Source of the DNA: Heliocidaris tuberculata
Taxonomy: Eukaryota; Echinodermata; Echinoidea; Camarodonta; Echinometridae
NCBI GenBank assembly: GCA_025618425.1
Contig: CM046838.1
Span: 9,741,527-9,805,526 of the forward strand
Length of the DNA: 64,000 nucleotides
Direction of reading: 5' to 3'
A model generated the notes under the pieces. That model was not told where the DNA came from, did not search any database, and saw only the letters and a program-made list of their open reading frames with translations. Of the stretch, positions 1 to 9,600 are shown piece after piece (the first letter of the stretch is position 1; each line of letters opens with the position of its first letter). Both the position numbers and the translations under genes were made by a program.

Positions 1-1300
1 TAGTATTGACAGTGTCGAAGGCGGAGGGCAAGTCTAGCAGCAGCAGTTGAGTTCCCTCTATCCATCCCTTGTATTATAAGTGAACATCGTGCAACTCAAA
101 ATTAATTCATGCTGTAAAAGTGTTACAAAAGTTTGAAAGACGTTTCATATTCTTAGCTGATAGCATGAAATAGAGGAAATATTCAGCTTTATCATGATAT
201 AGGTCGCTATATGCTTAGCAGATGTGGATCTTACTGTTTAAACTTTTAAAATACTGGGGGGGGGGGGACGCGGGTTGCTTCTTTAACAGTATATAAGATC
301 CAAACAACTTGTTTTGTATACGGACCTTTATCAGGAGTAAGGTGAATATTATCCTCCATCTGAAACTGTAATCAACTATGAATATGGAAAGTATCAACCA
401 TGTCAACGTTATTCAATTCCCAAACTAAACTAGTTTCGGAGGCCTTTTAGCAGTGAGTATTGCCTGATATTTTTTTATCAAAATGGCAAGACACAACCAT
501 GACAACTCGGCACCTGACATAATTATACTACTTTCAAGAACACTTAATTTTCAAAAACCTTTGAGATGATTTTGATCAAGTTTTGATGAGTATTTGAGAC
601 TTCTCAATTCACGATCGCACCTACGCTCTTCTCCGACTGTATTTTTTCCTTTTCTGGTGTCTCTGTTTGAAGACACCACACTCTAATTTTCTATTGTTAT
701 CGGTCATCGATGTCCATATAGTGCTCCCCTTTTTTGTGATGAAGAGATCGATGGTCCCGTCACGCTTCAGTACTTCCGAGCGGTCACTAGTGGTTAGCTT
801 CAATAATGAACCACTACCTGAAGAGTGAAGTGTTCTACTTATCTCAACCTCAGTGGTGTGTAACTTGTAAGTCATGAATATTCAAGTAACACAATTTTCA
901 AATGAAAGGAACAACATGAATATACAAAGACAATGAATATATACATGAACAGAATATTGATGTAAATCGGATATTCAATTCAAAAATTCAATTCAATTCA
1001 TGAGGTGTTTTTTAAAAGAAGAGGACTATATATTATTTTAACTTAATAATTAAAGGGCTTAACCAATCAGAATGAAAACAACAATCCTCATGCAGGGAGG
1101 AACAAAGGAATGTAGAAAGCATGCATGAAAGACGGTGAAGTGCAATGATGAAAGTTAGTAGATATCGATTATCGAGGGAGGAGACAGAGAGATTCCAGTT
1201 TAATTTTGAAAGTGGAAAGTGGAGGAGGCTCCCTGAAATTATGCCCAATAGACCGCTTCTGTAATATATACAAATTTATGCACATAATTCTCTGAGCACC
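1..1300. other. Upstream AT-rich sequence, no supported gene
   Basis: No conserved protein, RNA gene or clear transposon end was recognised here. There is a poly-G run near 256-267 and a few short ATTCA-type runs near 975-1000. An 84-codon ORF on the - strand (621-875) lacks any recognisable motif and is not called. Confidence 0.5.
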
Positions 1301-1450
1301 TAGTGACAAGCTATTCCATTAACCTGCTTTTTATAAATGAGCCTCAATGCTTGGAATCCAGTTTGCATACATTATCTGTTGCTATGTCCAGCAAGCCTCC
1401 GGCAAGCTTTCAGGTTGTCAAGAACAACCTTTGTTTGAAAGGTATGTAAT
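1300..1450 (-). repeat. Interspersed repeat, empty-site paralog of the split repeat at 17740-18795
   Basis: On the - strand this stretch matches 17755-17790 joined directly to 18699-18795: AAAGGTTGTTCTTGACAACC, then CTGAAAGCTTG, AGGCTTG, GACATAGCAACA, AACTGGATTCCAAG and CAGGTTAATGGAATA. The octamer CCTGAAAG occurs once here (as CTTTCAGG at 1407-1414) but twice at the other locus, where a 900 bp element separates the halves. Confidence 0.85.
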
Positions 1451-1752
1451 TTGCATACATTACCGAAGCGGTCATCTATTCAAAAATATTCAGAAGGAAA
1501 ATTTCTGAGTCGTTCGCTCGTCGTTGTGGCCGAGACGGACCATCGCTCCAGTAACAAATGAAGAGTCATAATGCCAATCAGAAAATGCCAATTAGACCTT
1601 GAGAATCTCGTAAAGAATACAAATCCATTGTTATTTTTATGTTAATCATTATTTTTGTCATTTGATAATTCATGCACATTATATGCATAGCCTATTGGCA
1701 TACATTTCGATTGATAATAATACATAAAGTATTAATAATAATAATATGTCCA

Positions 1753-1870
1753 TTCATATTCAATTCAATTCAATTCAATTCAATTATTTTATTCATCCAG
1801 ATTCACAAGAATACATGGATATTTGTTTTGGTCACACATTGTAAAAATACATAATATATATACATCTAAA
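1753..1870 (-). mobile_element. Probable 3' tail of a non-LTR retrotransposon with (TTGAA)n end
   Basis: On the - strand the sequence reads from an A/T-rich 3'UTR-like stretch through GGATGAATAAAATAATTGAA into five tandem TTGAA units (about 1762-1790). A short tandem tail after a 5'-truncated body is typical of CR1/L2-group LINEs. A similar end occurs near 42736. No coding part is present, so the clade is a guess. Confidence 0.35.
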
Positions 1871-1915
1871 AAGTTAATATACATTTAAAAATGAAATAAA
1901 GGGCACTGTTCTGTT

Positions 1916-2155
1916 CAGTGGCGTAAATTTTTTTTCTCTCCAGACCTCCAAAAGTCGCTCTTTGGGGGGGGGGGGGGGTTATGGGGTCTAGTTCCCTCCA
2001 TAATTCTCTGACAAGCAACAACAACAACAACAACAACAACAAAATCCGTTCTAAAAGGGGGGGGGGGCACGGTCAAAAAAGGGGACATAATGCATAGTTT
2101 TCTTTCAAAGGGGGGGGGGGGGGGCACGGCCGGAATCCCCCAAAATCCGCCACTG
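1916..2155. mobile_element. hAT-like MITE, 240 bp
   Basis: Bounded by CAGTGGCG (1916-1923) and CGCCACTG (2148-2155), the inverted repeat ends common in hAT elements. Inside are four poly-G runs and an (AAC)n tract. The flanks (GTTCTGTT and TATATTAT) do not form a target-site duplication, so it may have been rearranged at one end. It abuts the 3' tail of a SINE. Confidence 0.55.
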
Positions 2156-2156
2156 T

Positions 2157-2372
2157 ATATTATTACCCCGGCTTGAGCCAAGCTGCCATAATAAGGCGCT
2201 ATTTTTAAGCATTCACGAATTTATTCCTACCGGGTACCCATTTACATCACCTGGGTGGGAGAGTGGCAAATGTAGATTAATATCTTGCCAGACATTATAG
2301 TGCCGTGGCGGGACTCGAACCGCGAGCCATGTGATGCGCAGTCTGGTTACGTATCCACTAGACCATGTACAT
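2157..2372 (-). mobile_element. tRNA-derived SINE
   Basis: Reading on the - strand, the head (about 2372-2300) has RNA polymerase III promoter boxes: A box TGGTCTAGTGGAT and B box GGTTCGAGTCCCG. A body follows with CACCCAGGTGATGTAAATGG and GGTACCCGGTAGGAATAAAT, then a tail ending TAATAATA. It is not a functional tRNA, because the anticodon arm and acceptor stem do not pair. Part of the same body is found again, interrupted, near 24960-25100. Confidence 0.8.
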
Positions 2373-2733
2373 AAGAGAAAAAAGTTTGAAACTGATTTCA
2401 ATTCTTTTGTACTATTGTTTTACGAATTTCTTAGTATTTTTGTTTTGTTTTGCACCTCTAACGTTTTCAACGTTTTTTTTTTAAGTCTGCTGTTTCAGAG
2501 TGTTATCTGAACCAATAGGCATATTCAGCAGAATAGGCCTAGATACAAGGAAGAAATAATTGGTGAACGGGAGGAACATGAGGAATTTAGTTTCCCATTC
2601 ACTTTGTACACAAAACTCTTGACAAAAAGACTTGAAAGAAAAAAGGTAAGCGGTGAAATTTGTCTAAGGGGAGCCCCCCCCCCCCCAGTATGGTAAGGGT
2701 TAAAACTATGATCGCCTGAAACTATTCAGATAC

Positions 2734-2735
<2 letters not shown>

Positions 2736-2781
<46 letters not shown>

Positions 2782-2901
2782 GCATATATATAGATTATAT
2801 ACGAGGGTTTTTGTTATAATAATGAAACATGTATATTCAGGGACTCCGGGTACGGTATCCCCATGCAGCCCCCATTTCGTAGGAGATTCCCCCCCCCTCT
2901 C

Positions 2902-2934
<33 letters not shown>

Positions 2935-2966
2935 GTCTCTCTGTCTCTCTGACTGTCTCTCTCTCT
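2736..2966. repeat. (TA)n and (CTCTGT)n microsatellites
   Basis: An alternating TA tract occupies about 2736-2778, and a CT/CTGT-rich tract about 2891-2966. Open frames crossing them are artefacts of simple repeats. Confidence 0.9.
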
Positions 2967-3029
2967 GGCACAACTGAGTTTTTACATGTCATTTTCAAAA
3001 TGCTGCTGCTCTGTAAAGCATGTACGGAT

Positions 3030-3275
3030 CAGGGGCGGCGCTACAGGGGGGGCAGAGGGGGCGACCGCCCCCCTATGATTTTTCAAGTAGTGAAAAAAGA
3101 AAAAAAAGAAGAAAAGGAGGAAGAAAAGGGAAGAAAGAAGAAAGAGGAGTATTAAAAAGAGAGGTCTTGAACATATAACTCTATACATTACCCCTGTTAT
3201 TTAATGGAGAAAAAATATGACGTCATCTTTAGGTCGTCTTGCCCCTCCTATCAAAATACCCTGGCGCCGCCCCTG
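3030..3275. mobile_element. hAT-like MITE with intact 8 bp target-site duplication, 246 bp
   Basis: The left end CAGGGGCGGCGC and the right end GCGCCGCCCCTG are perfect 12 bp inverted repeats. The element is flanked by exact copies of GTACGGAT (3022-3029 and 3276-3283). Eight-base duplications are the hallmark of hAT transposition. The interior is purine-rich with no coding capacity, so it is non-autonomous. Confidence 0.9.
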
Positions 3276-3605
3276 GTACGGATGAATGCCATCAAGATAT
3301 TATTTAAAAGCATAATACTTCTAGTTTATGGAAAATAGATAATTATTGTCATAGAGCACATAGTGTGGTCACAATAACCCTTTGTTTTAGGGTTTCGTTT
3401 TTTCTGGATCGATCTCTACCTTATACGCACTGATCATACTCAACAAAAGGAGCATGCTAATTTGTTTTTCTCAATTTCTTTGCGGACACCGTACAATAAA
3501 ACCAAGTTACTTGTGTGACCCTGAACATGAGATCGCACCTATAAAATGGGACTTGGGCACAGGGGGCACGGATGGTATTTCCCCTGTGCTGAATAGCGAA
3601 AAAGA

Positions 3606-3606
3606 A

Positions 3607-3693
<87 letters not shown>

Positions 3694-3760
3694 AAGAAGA
3701 AGAAGAGGAATAAGAGAGAGAGAGAGGGGGGGGGGGGGGGAGAGAGAGAGAGACAGAGAG
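3606..3760. repeat. Compound (AAT)n-(AAG)n-(GA)n-(G)n microsatellite
   Basis: About 60 bases of AAT units (3606-3664) pass into about 45 of AAG units (3664-3708), then AG dinucleotides and a poly-G tract. Long frames on both strands here are translated repeats, not genes. Confidence 0.95.
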
Positions 3761-4614
3761 ATGAAAAAAGGAAGGCAACATGAAGGTATACCACCCCGGG
3801 TATTATACCCCCTCTCACACGATCCAATCATTCGATGGCCTTGCATGTTTTCTATTATTCATCTAGAAAGTAACACATGTGCCCCCCCCCCCCCTCCATG
3901 ACAACTTCCGCTTAATGGCTGGATCCATGCAAGGCAGTTGCTTTCAAACACTTTCTCTGAAAGAGTCATATAGTCTAACGAACCGTGGAAGGATGAATAA
4001 TATGCATAATCATTCACTTGTCAATTGAATGTTTATTTTTTTAAATTATTTTTTTATGGAGAGGGGGTATTGAATTATGAATCAAATATTAACTTAAATG
4101 CAGTAAATTTCAAACACCTAGCATTCTGGAACTTTATCCAGACCTGCATCAAGTAGGATTAAAAAGAGAACACACAAAGGTTTACAAAGGCATATAATTA
4201 TATTGCCTATTTTTGGAGTATAAAAAGGAACTCCCAGATATGTCTCTTTTTGGTTGTCAGAGAATTTAGGATCAAAAGGCATCCCTTAGATGACTTTTTC
4301 CTGTTTTAATTATTTTCCTTGTCAGAATTTTCCGGAATATTTTACCCAAAATACTGGATTCGCCCCTGATATAATAGCCTTTCCTGAACTAGACAAATTG
4401 GACTTTTTTTTTGGGGGGGGGGGGGTGGGGGCAGTGCCTTATCTTTGAATGAAATATTTTATAAAATTATCCTCTATTCCATTGATATATCCAATATCTA
4501 AATTCCTATACAAGCGTCATATTCATGCCGCCCAGTAGGGCAAACTAAAGTCAGGCTAAATCCTTTTTTTTCTTCCCCTTTTTGTTGTTATTTTAATACG
4601 TTGTTCTGAAATGG

Positions 4615-4678
4615 AATGATGATGATAATAATAATGGTAATAGTAGTAGTAGTAGTAGTTGTAGGAGTAATAATAATG

Positions 4679-4742
<64 letters not shown>

Positions 4743-5013
4743 TGATGATAATGATAATAATAATAATAATAATAACAACAATAATAATAATAATAATGAT
4801 AATGATGAGGATAATGATAATAATAATACTAATTATAATGATGATAATGATAATGGAAATAAAAATAGTGCATATCACCACAATGCAGTCCCTATGCGCT
4901 TTTAAGAATAGAGAAGGAGAAAGAAGTATAATAGAAAGATCAAAGGGGAATAGCATGATTGTAAATTCAAATTTGAAACCGATTCTAATATCTAAAGTAA
5001 AACTTATCAACTG

Positions 5014-5055
<42 letters not shown>

Positions 5056-5057
5056 GG
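4615..5057. repeat. (AAT/ATG)n trinucleotide region and (GA)n-(G)n tract
   Basis: 4615-4860 is an imperfect ATA/ATG trinucleotide array with short TAG and ACA islands. 5019-5045 is (GA)n followed by a G run. 4860-5018 between them shows no recognisable feature. Confidence 0.9.
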
Positions 5058-5199
5058 TGGGAAGAAGGAAGCAGTAGAAAAGTGGAATGAGGAACAACAT
5101 ATAAGATTCATAATTACGCTGATAACCACTGTTAGAGTGAAAATCACTGTACATAATCATAATAACCCGAGGCCGAGGACATCTAGACGATTAGATAAC

Positions 5200-5295
5200 A
5201 AAAAAACAACAACAACCAAAAAAAAACCCCCCAAAAAACCAAAAAACAACAACCACCAAACAAACAAACAAAACAAAACAAAACTCCCAAACAAA
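5200..5295. repeat. A/C-rich low-complexity tract
   Basis: The + strand contains almost only A and C, in ACAAAC- and CCAAAA-type runs. There is no coding signal. Confidence 0.85.
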
Positions 5296-5546
5296 CAGCA
5301 ATATACTGTAATTTCATCTTGTCTTGAGCCTCCGTATATATAGTGCATAGGTAGAAATGGAATAAAATTAAGAAAATTTGTGTTGAAATAAATAATTGAC
5401 CCATTGGCATTCGTAGGCTCATTTTCGAAAATTCCGGATGAGAAACTATACCAATTTTACTCGGCCTATAACAAAACCCAATGGCGGATCCGGGGGGGGG
5501 GGGGGGGGGGGGGATGGGGACCAAATGGGCCTTTATATTATACTTG

Positions 5547-5677
5547 GGCCCCGTCTTATAAAGAGTTGTGATTGATTCGAATCGATCGCAACTTGAAATC
5601 AATCGCAACTCCTATACACCGATGATTTTAAATTGCGATCGTTTCGAATCAATCGCAATTCTTTATAAGACGGGGCC
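5547..5677. mobile_element. Foldback MITE with GGCCCCGT ends, 131 bp
   Basis: Arms of about 35 bp pair: GGCCCCGTCTTATAAAGAG and TTGTGATTGATTCGAA on the left against TTCGAATCAATCGCAATTC and TTTATAAGACGGGGCC on the right. TTG flanks both ends. The middle repeats further TCGAATCAATCGCAA-like words. This belongs to the same style of element as those at 18853, 20701 and 22222. Confidence 0.75.
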
Positions 5678-6480
5678 TTGAAATGCTTGTAGGCCTATAT
5701 ACACCCCTTATACACACATGTAAAAAACATTTGTCCCTAAAAAGTCCTCCCCTGGAGCACTTAAAATAGACCCTATAAAGGTATCTAAAATGTTATGATC
5801 TCCTTGTTTTTTGCTTGCTTGTCAAAAAATTTTGAATCTAAGAAAGCACAAACAAATCTGATAACCTATATTCGACTGTATTTATCAAAGTTTTTGTTGT
5901 TGTTTTTTTTTTAAAGGTCTGTCATAAACCAAGGCTATCCTGTCCTACGTCGTACGAGTGAGCAGCATCGGGGAGGGTACTCACTGCCGGGATTTCCCCT
6001 ATGATGTCGGCCATGAAAATCAATTTCTCCGCCTCTCCGCTACAAAGTGAGGGGTTTCTCATTCTCCTCATTAGCATTTGTAAACTACAGCTACATTTAC
6101 TAAAATCAACTCTCAAAATTGTCTCATGTGATAATAAGAGGTTAATGACTGGCTTTTAGGCAAGAAATCTATTTGGTAATTAATTATATATTCTAGAAAG
6201 GCAAAATAAATGATCGAATCGACTGTTTCCTAATTTTGTCAGTGAATATGAACCTGCATTCAGTTCATGTTATTCTGCATATACCAAGTATCTAAGTAGT
6301 CTTATAAAATTTTATTTCCACCCAATTTCAAATGTAATTGTTCTTCTTTTCTATTATATGGACGATGCTGATACTCTTCTATTTTTATCTGAAAGTTGTT
6401 TCAATTAATTTAGATAAAAAGGTATATTTTGTGGGATAAAATGTACAGTTCATGTAAATTCCATACATATATGACCTAAC
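5678..6480. other. Unannotated sequence upstream of the promoter
   Basis: AT-rich sequence with a short T tract near 5905. I see no gene, RNA or transposon end. Confidence 0.5.
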
Positions 6481-6632
6481 GCACTCTGACGAGTTTCTAG
6501 AATCCCTGAATTAATCAGTGCTTCGACCAATCAGCGTCGCGTACTGGGCAGTTCATGATCTAGTCGTCATAGCTACGGGGTCAGTCTCTGCCTTGATTGC
6601 TTGACAGGTGCGTGTCAGTATAGCTACCCAGC
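6481..6632 (+). promoter_or_regulatory. Putative promoter / 5'UTR of the SSBP gene with CCAAT box
   Basis: The 150 bases before the start codon are richer in GC and CpG than the sequence upstream. They contain a consensus CCAAT box (GACCAATCAGCG, CCAAT at 6527-6531) about 100 bases before the ATG. No TATA box stands out. The ATG at 6633 is chosen because it begins the conserved family N-terminus (M-F-x-K-G-K-G-S). The transcription start is not visible from sequence, and further 5' non-coding exons are possible. Confidence 0.45.
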
Positions 6633-6688
6633 ATGTTCCCTAAAGGGAAAGGTTCAACTGTACCTTCGGACAGTCAAGCGAGGGAAAA
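6633..6688 (+). CDS. ssbp: SSBP exon 1 (residues 1-19)
   Basis: Encodes [19 protein letters not shown], differing from the vertebrate start mainly at residue 3 (Pro instead of Ala). It ends in phase 2 at AAAA|gtgagt; the Lys codon is completed by the first base of exon 2. Confidence 0.95.
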
Positions 6689-9600
6689 GTGAGTATTATT
6701 TTCATAAATTGAATAATACACCTGAAAAATGAATTCTAGGACATCAAATCTATGGGTTTTGATACAAAGTTTGACGGTTTTCTTTGCCGCAGTCGACGAA
6801 ACACGTAATCTAGACTGCAGACTATACTATTGCAACTATATATCGCACCGCGTACATTATGTCGCACTCGCAGCGGAAAGCGTCGTTCGAAACGAGAATA
6901 TAACACGTACATAATTTTGTCTTTTTTTTCATTTTACTTGCATTTTACAGGTTAGCACTCTATGTATACGAATATTTACTCCATGTCGGGGCACAGAAGA
7001 CAGCACAGACATTTTTGTCCGAGGTAAGAGCAAATTTTATAGTCTGATATTATATGAATAAACCCTCTACGGTTATTATTGTATTAGATCCTATGCATTA
7101 GTCTACAGCACGGACCACTGCACAGGATAGACTACGTGAGAAGTAGCCGATGAAATGACTTGTTGTCTGCGCGCTGTATACTGTAGCTGTCGCGTAGTCC
7201 CCGTCCCCGTATACTCCCCGTGGATATTCAGTATGAGACTTCCAACAAGACTTTCTTCATGTTATCTATTAAAATGTGACTTCTGGTTATTGTCGCAGCA
7301 ATGGAAATATATAAATAGCTTTTTTATTTGCTAGTTGATATATCATAATTCAATTGTGAGAATATCACGAAATATTATGATCATCTTTTGTTCATTGTAT
7401 TTTCATTTTTTGGCTTTGTGAGAATTCATCCACTCATTCACTTTGTATTGACTATTGTGTTACTTAATTGTGGCAATGCACAGGTTGATTCTTATCATTT
7501 CCACCTGCACCTGTGTAGAATATATAATTGACATGGTAGTACATACTGAATGAATGTTGGCATATATCACAATTTAAGACTTTTTAATTTATTTCTGTAT
7601 TCTTGTCTATGAACCCTGCATAGTAATTAATACACAGTCATGACAGCATGCACTAAAGTGTACACATCCAACACAAGACATTTGAATGTTAAATAATTTT
7701 TTTCTATATTTGGGAGTTTAATACGAAGCCCCAAACATGCCATTTTTGAGAACAAAAAAAAAAAAATATTCCGTACGTACGCAATAATATTCCGTACGTA
7801 CGAGATAATATTCCTTACGTACGCAATAAATTATTCCGTACGTACGCAATAACATTCGTACGTATGAGATAATATTCCGTACGTACGGAATATTTTTTTT
7901 TTTGTACCACGGTAAAGTGACGCGTACGGTACGCTAGCTATGTACTTACGTCTACGCGCGCATCAATCGCGTCCTAACATTTAGTTTCCCCAGTTTATAC
8001 TGAAATATACCTTGTCATATTAATAGTTATATCTCAAAAGGTATATTTTTTAGACTAGCTTTTATAACACATGGCATAAAATTATGATAGCCCACACACA
8101 GTGGGAGTCAGTTTGGTCTCACTTTAACCTAATTTTCCACAGGTATGTGTTACAAATTCCCATTATTGGGTGATTAAGTATTCAGACTGCTCTAGGAGGT
8201 TATACCCCCCCCCCCCCCCCGACAGGCTCATCCTTTGAAAAGGATGAGACTGCTGACATTCTACTTCCTGATCAATGGTGTTGATTTGTTTGTGATTGGG
8301 GGGGGGGGGGAGATATCGTCGATATTTCCTCTTTTGCTTAAGGTGGCACATAAAATAGTATTATGATCAGCATCAGGAGTGTCGATTGTGTGGAGGGGGG
8401 GAGGGACTTTAACGGGTTCTAAAAAGGGGGATCATCATGACGTACATTGTAATGCCAATATAAACACATGTACATGAACGAATTCCAGTTATGCCTCTAT
8501 TATGCGAGCACGAAGCGCGAGCTGAAAATTTCTCAAGAGTAGTGACCTGAAACAGTAATATTGAAGCCTTATGTGAGCGCAAAATGGGGGGAGTCTTTAA
8601 CAGGTTCTAAAAGGGGGGACCATCATGACGTAATATAATCATACACACATGCACATAATTATGACCGAACTTCAGTCAGGCCTATATTATCCGGGCGCAA
8701 GACGCGAGCTGAAATTTTTTTCAAAAATAGTGACTTGAACTAGGTATTTGTAGCCTTATGCAAGCGCGAAGCGCGAGCTGATTTTGTTGTTGTTGTTGTT
8801 TTAAATATAGCGAGTTACTTGAAAAGACGGCATTTGTAGCCCCTGAAGAAAGGGGAAATGTGTACCACTGTTCCAATTTCCTGAAGTCGTTATTACAATC
8901 ATCGAAGATAAACTAAGATATTATAAAGTGTCAAAGACTCTTTCATTTGATATATTAATTATTTTGTTCACGCATCCATCAAGACCATCATGGATTATTG
9001 GGGGTGGGGAGTGGGAGGCAAAATGGTACTTTTTGCCCTCAGTTTTACTCATTAGGGGGCAACTGTCTCCCGGGATCGGCGCCCCTGATATGTGATCAAT
9101 TTGAATGGGTAGTCCTTACCTGGAATAGCCTCTTCAATCGTCTAGTTTACAGTATACAGAACATAGGCCCTATATATCATAGAATAAAAAAAAGCTTGTG
9201 AAATAAGTTAATGTACATGTGTATATATTATTTAAATAGTGAATATTATGCGAGGTTAGAATGTCTGAGCGTCTTGTTAGACGAAGTTTCTTCAAAATTC
9301 GACTTAGATGTCTAACACTCAGTAGAATTTTATGTTTTGATAACAAAAAGTACAAAATTTCTTTCTGGGAGAATCCCAACTCAAAATAGAGATGGACAAG
9401 GACTTCCCGTCTTCCTCTAGCCTCTTGTCGAGGCCCTGGCGCTGTTGGAATCCTTGGCGATATGGAGGCAAAATTTCTGGTGGCGAGCGAAGCGAGCCAG
9501 AAAAACCGAGGCGCTTGCGCCGAGGGCCTCTTGACACCCGATCTGAATTTCTTTTGTATTTCATTGTTTTGACGAATATTCCGACCAAATTTTGGTCGGT

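Noticed and set aside
621..875. 84-codon - strand ORF with Lys/Arg-rich end
   Set aside because: Composition is protein-like, but there is no recognisable domain, neighbouring exon or regulatory context. A transcript would be needed.
2285..2372. tRNA gene on the - strand
   Set aside because: A and B boxes are present, but there is no cloverleaf with paired acceptor and anticodon stems, and a SINE body and tail follow.
3454..3846. Four overlapping ORFs of 80-129 codons on both strands
   Set aside because: They are translations of the AAT/AAG/GA/G microsatellite.
4588..5160. 190-codon - strand ORF rich in Ile
   Set aside because: Frame through a trinucleotide microsatellite; not a protein.
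7767..7892. CRISPR-like repeat-spacer array
   Set aside because: Units are short palindromes with A/T spacers, mirrored at 10991-11157 in a eukaryotic transposon; no unique spacers.
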